Source: Candidatus Hydrogenedentota bacterium (GTDB lineage: Bacteria > Hydrogenedentota > Hydrogenedentia > Hydrogenedentales > SLHB01). Taken from it: DNA of 64,000 nt. The notes beneath the pieces are model-generated. The model saw only the letters and a program-made list of their open reading frames with translations, searched no databases and was not told the origin of the DNA. The stretch lies in contig JABWCD010000016.1 of assembly GCA_013359265.1 (NCBI GenBank), forward strand, positions 122,962 through 186,961, given 5' to 3'. Of this stretch, positions 1 to 9,610 are shown in pieces; the stretch's first letter is position 1, and every line of letters begins with the position of its first letter. The position numbers and the translations under genes are program-made.

Positions 1-684
1 CCGCCCAAGTCACGCGGTAAGAAGGTAACCGTGAGCGACGTGCTCGGACTCGAAGCGCTGGGACTGATGAAAGAGCGCTCCTTTGCAGTGTTCGTCGTCT
101 GTTCGCTGCTCATTTGCATTCCCCTCGCGTTCTACTACAACTTCACGAACATGTTTCTCAACGCGCATGAAGTCTCGAACGCAGCCGGCAAACAGACCAT
201 GGGGCAGATGTCCGAAGTCTTCTTCATGCTGGTAATGCCCTTCTTCTTCATTCGATTGGGCGTGAAGAAGATGCTGCTGATCGGCATGGTGGCGTGGGCA
301 ATACGCTACTTCTTTTTCGCCTACGGCAACCCGACCTCGGGAATGTGGATGTGGTACGTCGGCATTATCCTCCACGGCATTTGCTACGACTTCTTTTTCG
401 TCACCGGCCAGCTCTACGTCGACAAGAAGGCGCCGGACACCGTGCGCGCAAGCGCGCAGGGTTTCATCGGTGTTGTCACGTACGGCGCGGGCATGGTCAT
501 TGGTTCGAACATCAGCGGCCGCATAGTGGACATCTATAAGCTGACGGAGCCGGTGGGCAAAGTCGAGCACAACTGGGAAGGCATCTGGCTAGTTCCCGGC
601 ATCATGGCTGTCGTAATTACGATTCTGTTTGCATTGGTGTTTCGCGACAACGGTCCGCAGAAAGCCGAAGACGCCGCGGCGTGA
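1..684 (+). CDS. Nucleoside:H+ symporter-like MFS permease, C-terminal part
   Basis: The reading frame is open from the first base, so the true start lies left of the window; the GTG at 31 is probably internal. The visible ~227 residues hold about six hydrophobic helices, with features typical of the C-terminal half of NupG/XapB-type nucleoside permeases: a GQMSE segment after a long loop, a PFFFIRLGVKKMLLIGM helix and an HGICYDFFFVTGQLYVDKKAP stretch. The family imports nucleosides with protons across the inner membrane. It ends 133 bp before the menaquinone operon on the same strand and is probably a separate unit. The family call is good; the substrate is inferred. Confidence 0.8.
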   Translation, partial: PPKSRGKKVTVSDVLGLEALGLMKERSFAVFVVCSLLICIPLAFYYNFTNMFLNAHEVSNAAGKQTMGQMSEVFFMLVMPFFFIRLGVKKMLLIGMVAWAIRYFFFAYGNPTSGMWMWYVGIILHGICYDFFFVTGQLYVDKKAPDTVRASAQGFIGVVTYGAGMVIGSNISGRIVDIYKLTEPVGKVEHNWEGIWLVPGIMAVVITILFALVFRDNGPQKAEDAAA

Positions 685-817
685 CCTGCGTACACCCGCC
701 GCATTATGTCGTTCGATGCACGATCATGTGACCGATTTTCCGTGTCGTGATGTCCGGATTGGGACAGGTCAATTGAGTCCGATTGGCCGCTGAGCCTTTG
801 CCGGAAAGACGCGCGTC

Positions 818-1612
818 ATGCAACTCACCCATTCTATCCATGGCGGCCAACGCGCACCGCTCGTCGTGTTTCTCCACGGGTTCCTTGGTTCGCGCGCTGA
901 CTGGCGCGAGGCGACGGAAACTCTTCGAGGGGCGTATCGATGTCTCGCGGTCGACTTGCCGGGGCATGGCGGGTCCGTCGGCGGTGGCGACGATGACTAC
1001 ACAATGCAGGCCGCCGCGACTGCGGTGATCGATTTGATCGATACATGCGATGCCGCATCGTTTTCCCTCGTTGGTTATTCGATGGGCGGGCGTTTGGCGC
1101 TGTATCTTGCGTCGATCTATGCGATGCGAATCGATGCGATGGTTATCGAGTCGGCCTCGCCGGGACTGCGTTCGCAGGCCGAGCGCGGCGAGCGGCGCGC
1201 CGCGGACGAGCGTTGGGCGGCTATGCTCGAAGACCGGGGAATGGCCGCCTTTCTCGATGCGTGGTACGAGCAACCGTTATTTGCATCGTTGGCGGCGAGG
1301 CCGGAGTTGCTGGCGCACATTAAGGCCGGCCGCATGCGTAACGACCCGCGCGAATTGGCGCGCGCGCTGCACGGCATGAGCGTTGGCAATCAACCGCCGA
1401 TGTGGGACGAGTGGCAAGGCAACCATATCCCTTCGCTTGTCGTGGCGGGCGAGTCGGACTCCAAGTACTGCGCCGTTGCGCGGGAGATGGTAGGGGCGTG
1501 CGGTGCAGCGAAAATCGCGATTGTCTCCGGAGCGGGACACAACGTGCACGAAGAAGCGCCGGACGAATATAATGACCTTATCTACGCGTTTCTGAAGGCC
1601 GCTCTGAAGTAG
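818..1612 (+). CDS. menH: MenH-like alpha/beta hydrolase (SHCHC synthase)
   Basis: 264 residues, an alpha/beta-hydrolase fold. HGFLGS (residues 20-25) supplies the oxyanion turn. The nucleophile elbow GYSMGG puts the catalytic serine at Ser88, with the acid likely Asp214 and the base His241. MenH eliminates pyruvate from SEPHCHC to give SHCHC in menaquinone synthesis. The fold alone would allow other hydrolases. The call rests on the following menB, menA, menC and menE and on the family-like HGFLGS/GYSMGGR pair. The ATG at 818 has a weak GGAAAG about ten bases upstream. It is the first men gene here. Confidence 0.8.
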   Translation: MQLTHSIHGGQRAPLVVFLHGFLGSRADWREATETLRGAYRCLAVDLPGHGGSVGGGDDDYTMQAAATAVIDLIDTCDAASFSLVGYSMGGRLALYLASIYAMRIDAMVIESASPGLRSQAERGERRAADERWAAMLEDRGMAAFLDAWYEQPLFASLAARPELLAHIKAGRMRNDPRELARALHGMSVGNQPPMWDEWQGNHIPSLVVAGESDSKYCAVAREMVGACGAAKIAIVSGAGHNVHEEAPDEYNDLIYAFLKAALK

Positions 1613-1621
1613 GACCAAGGT

Positions 1622-1695
1622 CTGGGGTCCAGGGGTCAGGGCTCAGCGGAATAGACAAACCGATGCACTGTTGAATCCTGACCCCTAGACCCTGA
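1622..1695. repeat. Imperfect inverted repeat between menH and menB
   Basis: A 19-base left arm (1622-1640, ending AGGGGTCAGG) and a right arm (1677-1695, beginning CCTGACCCCT) are inverted copies that match at 15 of 19 positions, with 14 of the 15 loop-proximal bases paired. The loop is 36 bases. It fills most of the 106-bp menH-menB gap. It could form an mRNA stem or be a dispersed intergenic repeat; there is no T-tract, so it is not an obvious terminator. Confidence 0.6.
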
Positions 1696-1718
1696 ACACA
1701 TCTGCAAGAAGGAATGAA

Positions 1719-2546
1719 ATGTCTCAGAAAATCGACTGGCGCGAGGCCGGCACCTACACGGATATCAAATATCACAAGGCCGAGGGCATCGCGAAAATCA
1801 CTATCAACCGGCCGCGGGTGCGCAATGCGTTTCGTCCGCTGACAGTCGACGAGATGATGCACGCGCTGCACGACGCGCGCTTCGACGAGGAGATCGGGGT
1901 CGTCATCCTGACCGGCGAAGGCGAGAAGGCGTTTTGCAGCGGCGGCGACCAGAAGATTCGCGGCGACGCGGGGTACAAAGACGACGAGAAGAACACGATG
2001 CGACTGAACGTGCTGGATTTCCAGCGGCAGATTCGCACGTGTCCGAAACCGGTGATCGCGATGGTCGCGGGCTACGCGATTGGCGGCGGACATATTCTGC
2101 ATCTTGTGTGCGATTTGACGATTGCGGCGGACAATGCCGTGTTTGGGCAGACCGGACCGAAGGTGGGGTCGTTTGACGGCGGGTTCGGCGCAAGTTATAT
2201 GGCGCGCATCGTGGGCCAGAAGAAGGCGCGCGAGATTTGGTACCTGTGCCGGCAATACAACGCGCAACAGGCGCTCGATATGGGACTCGTGAACACTGTC
2301 GTGCCGTACGCGCGGCTCGAAGAAGAAACGGTGCAGTGGTGCCGGGAGATATTGGCGAATTCGCCGATCGCGATTCGTTGCTTGAAGGCCGCGCTCAATG
2401 CGGACTGCGATGGGCAAACCGGATTGCAGGAACTCGCGGGCAACGCGACGATGCTTTTTTACATGACCGAAGAAGGGCAGGAAGGCCGCAACGCATACAA
2501 CGAAAAGCGCAAACCGGACTTCAAGAAGTTCAAGCGGTTTCCCTAG
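1719..2546 (+). CDS. menB: 1,4-dihydroxy-2-naphthoyl-CoA synthase
   Basis: 275 residues, crotonase superfamily, the normal MenB length. It cyclises o-succinylbenzoyl-CoA to 1,4-dihydroxy-2-naphthoyl-CoA in the cytoplasm. Diagnostic MenB features are the [11 protein letters not shown] loop, the oxyanion-hole helix [20 protein letters not shown], and the stretch [22 protein letters not shown] that binds the naphthoyl ring. The C-terminus ([17 protein letters not shown]) is also typical of MenB rather than a general enoyl-CoA hydratase. The ATG at 1719 has AAGAAGGA at 1706-1713 as ribosome binding site. It is co-directional with menH and menA. Confidence 0.95.
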   Translation: MSQKIDWREAGTYTDIKYHKAEGIAKITINRPRVRNAFRPLTVDEMMHALHDARFDEEIGVVILTGEGEKAFCSGGDQKIRGDAGYKDDEKNTMRLNVLDFQRQIRTCPKPVIAMVAGYAIGGGHILHLVCDLTIAADNAVFGQTGPKVGSFDGGFGASYMARIVGQKKAREIWYLCRQYNAQQALDMGLVNTVVPYARLEEETVQWCREILANSPIAIRCLKAALNADCDGQTGLQELAGNATMLFYMTEEGQEGRNAYNEKRKPDFKKFKRFP

Positions 2547-2583
2547 CCGCGAAAGAACGCAACGAGTACAAGGAATTGATGAC

Positions 2584-2608
2584 CACGGGGACACGGGGAG
2601 CACGGGGA
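2584..2608. repeat. Short tandem CACGGGGA repeat
   Basis: Three copies of CACGGGGA (2584-2591, 2592-2599, 2601-2608), the last after one extra G, lie in the 97-bp menB-menA gap. The block reads as low-complexity intergenic sequence. No function is visible. Confidence 0.7.
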
Positions 2609-2643
2609 ATCCAAATCTTGAACCGACATAAGCCGCCTCGCCG

Positions 2644-3531
2644 ATGAGTTCAATGCTAAATACTTGGCTAATGGCCGCGCGGCCGAAGACCTTGCCGGCG
2701 GCGGTGGCGCCGGTGGTCATTGGAACGGCGATCGCGTACCACGATCTCGGGCGTGTGCATTGGCCGTCGTTTGCGTGCGCTTTGATCGGCGCGATACTCA
2801 TTCAGATCGGGACCAACTTCGCCAACGACTACTTCGATTTCGTCAAGGGCACCGACACCGCCGAACGCATCGGCCCGACGCGCGCGACGCAGGCGGGCCT
2901 GGTCACGCCCGGTACCATGCGCGTCGCCTATATGGCGGCGTTCGCGTTCGCGTTGATCCCTGGCGCATACATCATCTATCGCGGCGGGTGGCCATATCTC
3001 GCGGTAGGAGTTGTGTCGATTCTATGCGGAATTCTCTATACGGGTGGACCATTTCCGCTCGGCTATTTGGGACTCGGTGATGTCTTCGTCTTGATCTTCT
3101 TTGGTCCGGTGGCCGTATGCGGCACGTATTACCTTCACGCACTGGAACTATCGATGCCGGTTTTTGTAGCGAGCGTAGCGCCGGGACTCATCTCCACGGC
3201 ACTGTTGACCGTCAATAACCTGCGGGACATCGAACAAGACCGTTTGGGGGGCAAGAGGACACTGGCGGTGAGGTTTGGCAGGAGGTTTGCCCGGTGGGAG
3301 TACTCGGCCTGCGTTGCGGTCGCCTGCTTTTTCATCCCGGCATACTTTGCGCTTATCACGCGTGACTATTGGTTCCTGCTGGTCTGCGTTGCGTGCGCGG
3401 TCGTCGCGCGCGGTCCGCTGGCAGCCGTGCAGGCCTCGACCGACGGGCCCACGCTCAACAACGCGCTCGCAGCGACGGGCAAATTGCTCCTTGTTTTCAG
3501 CGCCGCATTCTCGCTCTGTTGGGTGCTATGA
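2644..3531 (+). CDS. menA: 1,4-dihydroxy-2-naphthoate polyprenyltransferase
   Basis: 295 residues, UbiA prenyltransferase superfamily, with about eight or nine hydrophobic helices. It attaches the isoprenoid tail to DHNA in the inner membrane, giving demethylmenaquinone. The N-terminal segment ([19 protein letters not shown]) is typical of MenA. The first Asp-rich site is [11 protein letters not shown] with the following GPTRATQAG, and the second is the [22 protein letters not shown] block, both for Mg-diphosphate binding. The last codon overlaps the menC start (ATGA at 3528-3531), which implies translational coupling. An ATG at 2653 is an alternative start. Confidence 0.93.
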   Translation: MSSMLNTWLMAARPKTLPAAVAPVVIGTAIAYHDLGRVHWPSFACALIGAILIQIGTNFANDYFDFVKGTDTAERIGPTRATQAGLVTPGTMRVAYMAAFAFALIPGAYIIYRGGWPYLAVGVVSILCGILYTGGPFPLGYLGLGDVFVLIFFGPVAVCGTYYLHALELSMPVFVASVAPGLISTALLTVNNLRDIEQDRLGGKRTLAVRFGRRFARWEYSACVAVACFFIPAYFALITRDYWFLLVCVACAVVARGPLAAVQASTDGPTLNNALAATGKLLLVFSAAFSLCWVL

Positions 3532-4685
3532 AGCTAGCGGGCGCAAACTTTTATCGGTACTCGCTGCCATGCGCGCACCCGCTCGAGCTGCGCGGAGCGA
3601 CAATTGACCGCAGAACCGGAATCGTCGTCGCGATTCATGGCGATGGAGCGGCCGTGGGCTACGGCGAAATCGCGCCACTGCCGCAGTTTAGCGTCGAAAC
3701 ACTTGACGAAGCGCTGGCGTCGGCGCGCCGCTGCATCCAGTTTCTGGAGCGACGGGCTGGTGCTTCGCCAGCGACGCGCGCGGCGCTGCGGGACCGCGAG
3801 CCGTTTCCGCCGTCTGTTCGATTTGGGATTGAATGCGCGCTATGGAATCTTGCCGCGCAGTCGAATGCGAAGTCGCCCGCGGATCTGTTAGCGGAGTCTC
3901 CAGCAACGCGGGTGCCAGTCAACGCGTTGATCACGACGTCCGGGGCTGCCGCCGCGGACGCCGCCGAGTCCGCGGCGCACAACGGTTATACAGCAATCAA
4001 ATTAAAGGTCGGCCGCGTGGCGATAGAATCGGACCTCGAATCGGTTCGCGGGATACGCCGCGCGATTGGTGAAGGCGTCGAAATTCGGCTCGATGCCAAC
4101 CGTAGCTGGAGTTTCGATGACGCGCTGGAGTTTGCGCGGCGAGTTGCAGACTGCGAAATCGCGTACATCGAGGAGCCGATCGACGAGCCGCACCGGTTGG
4201 ACGAATTTGCGGCGCGGTCGCCGATACCCATTGCGGTCGACGAGACCTTGCAGGACGCGGGTTGGGCCCGCTTGCACGAATGGCGGCAGGCCGAGTTTCT
4301 CGATCCGTTCGCGCACGTCCCCGCGGACGCAGACCCGCTCTTGCGCGCAATCCTCGCGGCGCGCGCGTGGGTGGTAAAGCCGACGCTCGTGGGCATGCCG
4401 CTCACCTATCTAGCGCACCTGCTCACGAAGCAGCGCCGGATTGACGCCGATCTGGTCATCAGTTCATCATTTGAGTCCGGTCTAGGTCTGGTTGCGCTCG
4501 CGAACCTTGCCGCGTGCGCGGGCGACGGGGCGTTGCCCGCGGGCTTGGACACGGCGGCGTGGTTCGGCGGCGATGTGCTGGACGCGCCGTTGCCGATTGT
4601 GAGCGGCGCGATTGACCTTGCCGGGGCCAATGCGATCGCGGCCCGGTTTTCGCCGGACGGTTTGGAGGAAGTAGCGAATGATTGA
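3528..4685 (+). CDS. menC: o-succinylbenzoate synthase
   Basis: 385 residues, enolase superfamily. It dehydrates SHCHC to o-succinylbenzoate. Visible motifs are the KLKVG strand carrying the catalytic lysine, metal ligands in LDANRSW, EEPID and VDETLQD, and the second lysine in VVKPTLVG, followed by the SSSFESGLGL segment. The frame is open further upstream into menA. I chose ATG 3528 because it overlaps the menA stop as ATGA and gives the normal family length. It overlaps the menE start by eight bases. Confidence 0.92.
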   Translation: MKLAGANFYRYSLPCAHPLELRGATIDRRTGIVVAIHGDGAAVGYGEIAPLPQFSVETLDEALASARRCIQFLERRAGASPATRAALRDREPFPPSVRFGIECALWNLAAQSNAKSPADLLAESPATRVPVNALITTSGAAAADAAESAAHNGYTAIKLKVGRVAIESDLESVRGIRRAIGEGVEIRLDANRSWSFDDALEFARRVADCEIAYIEEPIDEPHRLDEFAARSPIPIAVDETLQDAGWARLHEWRQAEFLDPFAHVPADADPLLRAILAARAWVVKPTLVGMPLTYLAHLLTKQRRIDADLVISSSFESGLGLVALANLAACAGDGALPAGLDTAAWFGGDVLDAPLPIVSGAIDLAGANAIAARFSPDGLEEVAND

Positions 4686-6117
4686 ATCGTCGTGGCCGTT
4701 GACGAAGGCGGCCCTGCGCTACGGCGATCTCCCCGCGATCATCGGCGATCAAAAATCCTATTCGTACCGCCAATACGACGAACTCGCGCGCCATCTCTCG
4801 GCTGCCCTGGGTACGGCGGGCATCGGCCGCGGCGATCGCATCGGCATCCTTGCGCTCCCGAGCACGCGCATTCCGGCGTTGCTCATGGGCTGTTTTCAGC
4901 GTGGCGTCATTGCGTGCCTCTTGAACACCCGCATCCCGCGCCACGGTCTCGCGGAACAACTGCACCGCATCAGCGGCATGGCGCTGTTGGTGGACGAGTT
5001 TTTCTCGATGGTGCGGCTCGGCCACATGCCGACGCTGCGCATTGAAGACCTGAAGAAAGTCGATCTCGCGGGCGAGGGCGTTCCGAGCGCGTTCCGGTTG
5101 GACCAGGCGGCGACGATTCTTTTTACGTCCGGCAGTTCGGACGAACCGAAGGCTGCACTGCACACGCTCGCAAACCATTGTTACAACGCCGTCGCGTCGA
5201 ACCTAAACATCGCGGTGTCGCCCGGCGACCGCTGGCTGTTATCGCTTCCGCTGTACCACGTCTCGGGATTGAGCATCCTTTTTCGTTGCATCTTCGGCGG
5301 GGCGGCGGTGGTTGTGCCCGAGAGCGGCGAATCGCTCGAATACAACATCAACCACTTCAAGGTTACGCACGTCTCGCTCGTGGCGACGCAACTGTTCCGC
5401 CTGCTGCAAAGCAAGAACGGACTCGCCGCGTTGTTGCGATTGAAGGCAATCCTCCTCGGTGGAAGCGCAATCTCCGCGTCGCTGCTTCGACAGGCGCACG
5501 AATTGGGTTTGCCCGTCCACACAACCTATGGGCTTACGGAAATGGCGTCACAGGTGACGACGACGCCGCCGGGGGCGTCGCTCGAAACGCTGCTTACGTC
5601 GGGCGCGCCGCTACGGCCCGATTCGGTCATGATTGGCGAAGACGGCGAGATTCTCGTGCGCGGCAGCACGTTGTTCCGCGGATACATCGATCCGGGCGGC
5701 ATCTCGCTGCCCGTGAACGCCAAGGGCTGGTTCGCTACCGGCGACCTCGGCCGATTCGACGAACACGGAAACCTCAACGTAATCGGCCGCAAAGACAACA
5801 TGATCATTTCCGGCGGCGAGAACGTTCAACCGGAAGAGATCGAGAAATGCCTGTGCAAGTTGCCCGGCGTTTTGCAGTGCGTCGTCGTTCCGGTTGAAGA
5901 TGCGGAGTTCGGCGCGCGGCTTGTGGCATTTGTGAAGAAGGACGAGAAGTACCACGTGCTGCAGTCCGCCATGCAGATGCATCTCGCGCGGCAACTGCCA
6001 AAGTACAAAATCCCGTTCACGTTCCTGAACTGGCCGGACGAAGCGGACACGAACATGAAGGTGAACCGCAGTCTGCTGTCCGGCATTGCGAAGAAGACGA
6101 CGGGAACGAATCCGTAG
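4678..6117 (+). CDS. menE: o-succinylbenzoate-CoA ligase
   Basis: 479 residues, ANL adenylate-forming superfamily. It activates o-succinylbenzoate with ATP and CoA to make the substrate of MenB. The A3 loop reads TILFTSGSSDEPKAALHT, the A5 motif TTYGLTEMAS, A7 GWFATGDLGRF, A8 GRKDNMIISGGENVQPEEIE, and the A10 lysine lies in MKVNRSLL near the C-terminus. ATG 4678 overlaps the end of menC. It closes the men operon; a short gap and its own leader then separate it from the next, unrelated gene. Confidence 0.93.
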   Translation: MIESSWPLTKAALRYGDLPAIIGDQKSYSYRQYDELARHLSAALGTAGIGRGDRIGILALPSTRIPALLMGCFQRGVIACLLNTRIPRHGLAEQLHRISGMALLVDEFFSMVRLGHMPTLRIEDLKKVDLAGEGVPSAFRLDQAATILFTSGSSDEPKAALHTLANHCYNAVASNLNIAVSPGDRWLLSLPLYHVSGLSILFRCIFGGAAVVVPESGESLEYNINHFKVTHVSLVATQLFRLLQSKNGLAALLRLKAILLGGSAISASLLRQAHELGLPVHTTYGLTEMASQVTTTPPGASLETLLTSGAPLRPDSVMIGEDGEILVRGSTLFRGYIDPGGISLPVNAKGWFATGDLGRFDEHGNLNVIGRKDNMIISGGENVQPEEIEKCLCKLPGVLQCVVVPVEDAEFGARLVAFVKKDEKYHVLQSAMQMHLARQLPKYKIPFTFLNWPDEADTNMKVNRSLLSGIAKKTTGTNP

Positions 6118-6153
6118 CGGCGCTCGCGCACGCATTTACCCTGGGGAGCTTGC

Positions 6154-8058
6154 ATGAGAACCTATCTGCTGGTGGCGTTCGCCGTTTGCGCGATGGCGGA
6201 TCCGCTCCCCGCGCCGTTCGAGTCGCTCGGTAAACCCGTGTTGAAAGCGGGCGTCATGGGCGTACTCGTTGGCCCGGGCCCGACGGACGGATCGGAGCGC
6301 ATTTACGTCAATTTTCGCCAGGACGGCGGCAAGCTGTTTCTCGTCGCGATCGATCCCGATACCGGCGCGTCCGAACAGTTCAAATCCCCGGTGGGCACGG
6401 GCGCCTGGGGGTTCATCGTCGGGCCGGACAACAAGATTTACCTCGGCACGCACGAAGGTCCCGATGCGTCGGATAACGGACAGTTGCTTGTATTCGACCC
6501 GAGACAACCTGACAAGCAGATCGAGATTGTAGGCAGGCCCTCGGAAACGGAAACCTACCTTTGGCAGTTCTGTATCGGTCCCGACGAGAAGCTATACGGC
6601 TGCACGTATCCGAACGCCAAGCTCGTATCGTACGACCCGAAGTCCGGCGCGATGGAAGACCTCGGCCGCATGGACGACGAGATGATGTACTCGCGCAGCG
6701 TCGCCGCGGGTCCGGACGGAAAGATTTACGTCGCCATCGGCTACGGCAAGGCAAACCTGGTTGTCTACGATCCGAAGACGCGCGGGCACAAGTCAATTCT
6801 GCCTGACGCGTACCGTGGCGACCCGGCGCAAATTCAGACGTCCGTCTCGAAAGGCGCTGACGGAAACGTGTACGTTTCCGCGACGAAAATGGAAGTGGTT
6901 AACGGCGATCCCGAAAACGGCGAGATTAAGCGCGCCGTTTCCGTAACACTCAAGGTGCAGCCGGATGGAACGCTGACCGAAGAGCCGAACGTCCCGGCGA
7001 TGGCGGCCAATCTGACGCTGAAGGATGGCCGCGTCGTTTCCAACGTCACGCTGAACGGCGCCTACGACCTGACATTGCCCGACGGCAGCGTCGCGCATAA
7101 GACGTTTAAGTACGCAGGCGACGGCGCGGGGTTGTTCCAAGTTGCGAATGGCCCGCCCGGACGAATCTACGGCGGAACATTCATGCCACTCGAGATGTTT
7201 TGGTACGAACCTGCGACGGGCGCGCTCGAAAACCCCGGCAACCCAACGGACGTCGGCGGCGAGATTTATTCGTTCCTCGACCACCACGGCGTTCTGTACT
7301 TGTGCGCGTATCCCGGCTCGTTCTTGTCGAAGTACGATCCAACGAAACCGTGGAACTACGGACCGGAAGCGGCGAACAATCCGCGGGCGTTTGGCAGACT
7401 CGGGCCCGGGCATCTGCGCCCGCGCGCGATGGTGCACGGCCCGAACGACTGGATTTACATCGGAAGCTTTCCGGAATACGGCCGGCTCGGTGGCGCGCTC
7501 GGCGTGTGGGACCCGGTGCAAGATAAGTTGGTCGAGAATTACCATCCGCTCATCGCGGACCAGTCCATCGCGGCGCTTGCCTACGATGCAACGAGCGGGA
7601 TGCTCTTCGGCGGCACGAGTATTCACGGCGGCGGCGGAACGACGCCCACGCAAACTGAAGCGAAATTCTTCGTCTTCGATCCACAGCAGAAGAAGCTCGT
7701 TGGGGAAATGGTCCCCTATGAAAAATCCGAGTACATTCGCGCAATCGCGATTGTCGGTCGTCGCGTCTACGGAATCGCAAACGGCGACGATCTCTTCGCA
7801 TACGACATCGACAAAAATGAGATCGTGCACAAGTCGAGCCTTGGTGTTGGGTCAGTGCTCGACGTGTCGCTTGGGCTTTGGAAAGATGGACTGCTCTACG
7901 GCGTCGCGAACAGGGAAATCTTCCGCCTCGATCCCGAAACGTTCGCCACAACTGTCCTGGCCGAATATCCCAATTCCATCCGCTGCGGATTCGCCATCGA
8001 CGATCGTGGAATCTACTTCGGCGACAAGGCGGAGTTGATTCGCTATAACTGGAAGTAA
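6154..8058 (+). CDS. Secreted beta-propeller protein of unknown function
   Basis: 634 residues beginning with a short signal peptide (MRTYLLVAFAVCAMA). The rest is built of repeated four-strand blade-like units with recurring GPDxKIYxG and LVxYDPKxG phrases (for example GPDNKIYLGTHEGP and GPDGKIYVAIGYG), as in SMP-30/NHL/Vgb-like propellers. No catalytic motif is clear. The protein presumably acts in the periplasm or outside the cell. It begins 36 bp after menE on the same strand, but no functional link to menaquinone is evident. It could be a lactonase-like or ligand-binding propeller. Confidence 0.75.
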   Translation: MRTYLLVAFAVCAMADPLPAPFESLGKPVLKAGVMGVLVGPGPTDGSERIYVNFRQDGGKLFLVAIDPDTGASEQFKSPVGTGAWGFIVGPDNKIYLGTHEGPDASDNGQLLVFDPRQPDKQIEIVGRPSETETYLWQFCIGPDEKLYGCTYPNAKLVSYDPKSGAMEDLGRMDDEMMYSRSVAAGPDGKIYVAIGYGKANLVVYDPKTRGHKSILPDAYRGDPAQIQTSVSKGADGNVYVSATKMEVVNGDPENGEIKRAVSVTLKVQPDGTLTEEPNVPAMAANLTLKDGRVVSNVTLNGAYDLTLPDGSVAHKTFKYAGDGAGLFQVANGPPGRIYGGTFMPLEMFWYEPATGALENPGNPTDVGGEIYSFLDHHGVLYLCAYPGSFLSKYDPTKPWNYGPEAANNPRAFGRLGPGHLRPRAMVHGPNDWIYIGSFPEYGRLGGALGVWDPVQDKLVENYHPLIADQSIAALAYDATSGMLFGGTSIHGGGGTTPTQTEAKFFVFDPQQKKLVGEMVPYEKSEYIRAIAIVGRRVYGIANGDDLFAYDIDKNEIVHKSSLGVGSVLDVSLGLWKDGLLYGVANREIFRLDPETFATTVLAEYPNSIRCGFAIDDRGIYFGDKAELIRYNWK

Positions 8059-8101
8059 GTCGGCGGGGTGCGGCAAGCCCATTCCGCACCCCGCGCAACT
8101 G

Positions 8102-9553
8102 CTATTTGGTCCGGAACTCCGCCGCGGAGAGAGTCTGATTGCCCGTCTCCTCAATCGCCAACACTTCATATGCGTAGGGTTTGCCGCTTTCGAAGAACGC
8201 GGCAGGCACACTGACACTGGTCGCCGTTCCAGGCATGAAGATGTTGAACTCCGGCTGAGCAAAGGCATTGGGAAACCGCGGCTTCTTGTCCAACTCCACG
8301 ATCACCTGGTATCCGGCGATCGTGATCGCTTGGCCGCCTTTGATGGCAGATGTGACCGGTTCCCATTCGATAACCACGGCGTCGGGATTCACATTCTCGT
8401 CCCCGTCTTCGGGGCTGACGAGCACTGGCCCCGCGGGAATCGTGTGCGAAAAGTCCGCCGTCAGCAAGCTCTTCGCGCCGTTCACGTGGCCGGCCTCGAA
8501 TGTGTACGTGCCCTCCGGAAGCCGCGCCAGCACGTCTTCGATCGGGACATCCGCGTTCGGCGGCTCGTTCGTCTCGAAGAACAGTTCCGTAAGCCCGAAA
8601 TTGAAGAGACTGCCTTTCGGCGTGACGGTAACAATCGTCTGATTATCGGGCCCCGTAATCGTCAGCCGGTTCCAGGGTTCGCCATCGCCGAAACCTTGGA
8701 AACCTGTGTCCTCGTCGGTCGCGTTGTGCTCAATTAAGAGCTTCGCCGCCGTTAACGCGGGCGGCCCATTGCCTTTCACAGCCTTTGCGGCGCAGCCTTG
8801 TCCGGTCTCGAACTCACCGGAGGAAAGTGTCTGGTTTCCCGACTCCTCAATCGCCAGCACCTCGAACTTATAGCAGGCATCGTCCTCCAAGAACTCCGAT
8901 GGGACGTTGACCTCGGTGACTGACGCAGGCACGTGGATGCTCATCCACGGCCGGTAAAACCCTTGCGGAAACTCGGGCTCCGCGTCCTCTTCCACAATCA
9001 CTTGATAACCGACAATGGTAGCCGCTCCGCCATGAATATCCTCGGAGACAGCCTCCCAGGAAATGAAGACATTGGCCGGATCGAGTCCTTTTTCGACTTT
9101 GCCAGGCGTCAGGATTTCCGGCCCCATCGGGATTGCGTGCGTCAACAAAGCCGTTCCCATGCTCGCGGGAGCACCCACGGTGTGCGCGGCGAATCGGTAG
9201 TCTCCTTCGGGCATCCGCGCAAGGACGTCATCGATCGGCACATCGGCATTCGCCGGTTCGTTGGTTTCGAAAAACAGCTCCGTCAGCCCGAAATCGCGCA
9301 ATCCGCCGCCGGCACACACCCGTAGAATCTGGCGAAAATGCGGACCGCAAATCGAGAGGTTATTCCACGGCTCTCCGTCCGCGAAGGCCTGGAATCCGGT
9401 GTCTTCATCCGTCGCATTATGTTCAATCAGCAGTTTGGCCTCTTTCAGTACCCCGCGCGGCGGGTGGGGACAACCTGCCAGCGCGGCGATCACGCAGAAC
9501 GCTGCGGTCACCAAGAAGGGCCGAAACAGTTTCCTTCGCTTCGCGATGTTCAT
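8102..9553 (-). CDS. Lipoprotein with two tandem copies of one Fn3-like unit
   Basis: 483 residues. A basic N-terminus and hydrophobic stretch end in a lipobox (AALAGC, Cys28), so a membrane-anchored lipoprotein is predicted. The mature part is an internal duplication: residues ~39-250 and ~269-483 align end to end. Each copy starts LLIEHNATDEDTGFQ, contains GLTELFFETNEP and DVLAR(M/L)PEG, and ends with a fibronectin-III-like module (SWE/EWEPVxxxIxGGxA...GYQVIVE) and LAIEE(S/T)GNQTLS. No enzyme motif is seen. It lies 57 bp downstream of a two-component system and may be co-transcribed with it. Confidence 0.75.
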   Translation of the reverse strand: MNIAKRRKLFRPFLVTAAFCVIAALAGCPHPPRGVLKEAKLLIEHNATDEDTGFQAFADGEPWNNLSICGPHFRQILRVCAGGGLRDFGLTELFFETNEPANADVPIDDVLARMPEGDYRFAAHTVGAPASMGTALLTHAIPMGPEILTPGKVEKGLDPANVFISWEAVSEDIHGGAATIVGYQVIVEEDAEPEFPQGFYRPWMSIHVPASVTEVNVPSEFLEDDACYKFEVLAIEESGNQTLSSGEFETGQGCAAKAVKGNGPPALTAAKLLIEHNATDEDTGFQGFGDGEPWNRLTITGPDNQTIVTVTPKGSLFNFGLTELFFETNEPPNADVPIEDVLARLPEGTYTFEAGHVNGAKSLLTADFSHTIPAGPVLVSPEDGDENVNPDAVVIEWEPVTSAIKGGQAITIAGYQVIVELDKKPRFPNAFAQPEFNIFMPGTATSVSVPAAFFESGKPYAYEVLAIEETGNQTLSAAEFRTK

Positions 9554-9610
9554 GTCTGCTTCCTTTCAGGTCAACCCGGGAGAAACGGTCAGGATTGACC
9601 CCGTTACACG

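Noticed and set aside
1578..2801. 407-codon open frame antisense to menB
   Set aside because: It is a high-GC shadow of menB; the protein shows no family pattern, and menB has all its motifs.
6793..7830. 345-codon frame antisense to the propeller protein
   Set aside because: Composition is that of an antisense shadow; the opposite strand encodes a regular repeat protein with a signal peptide.
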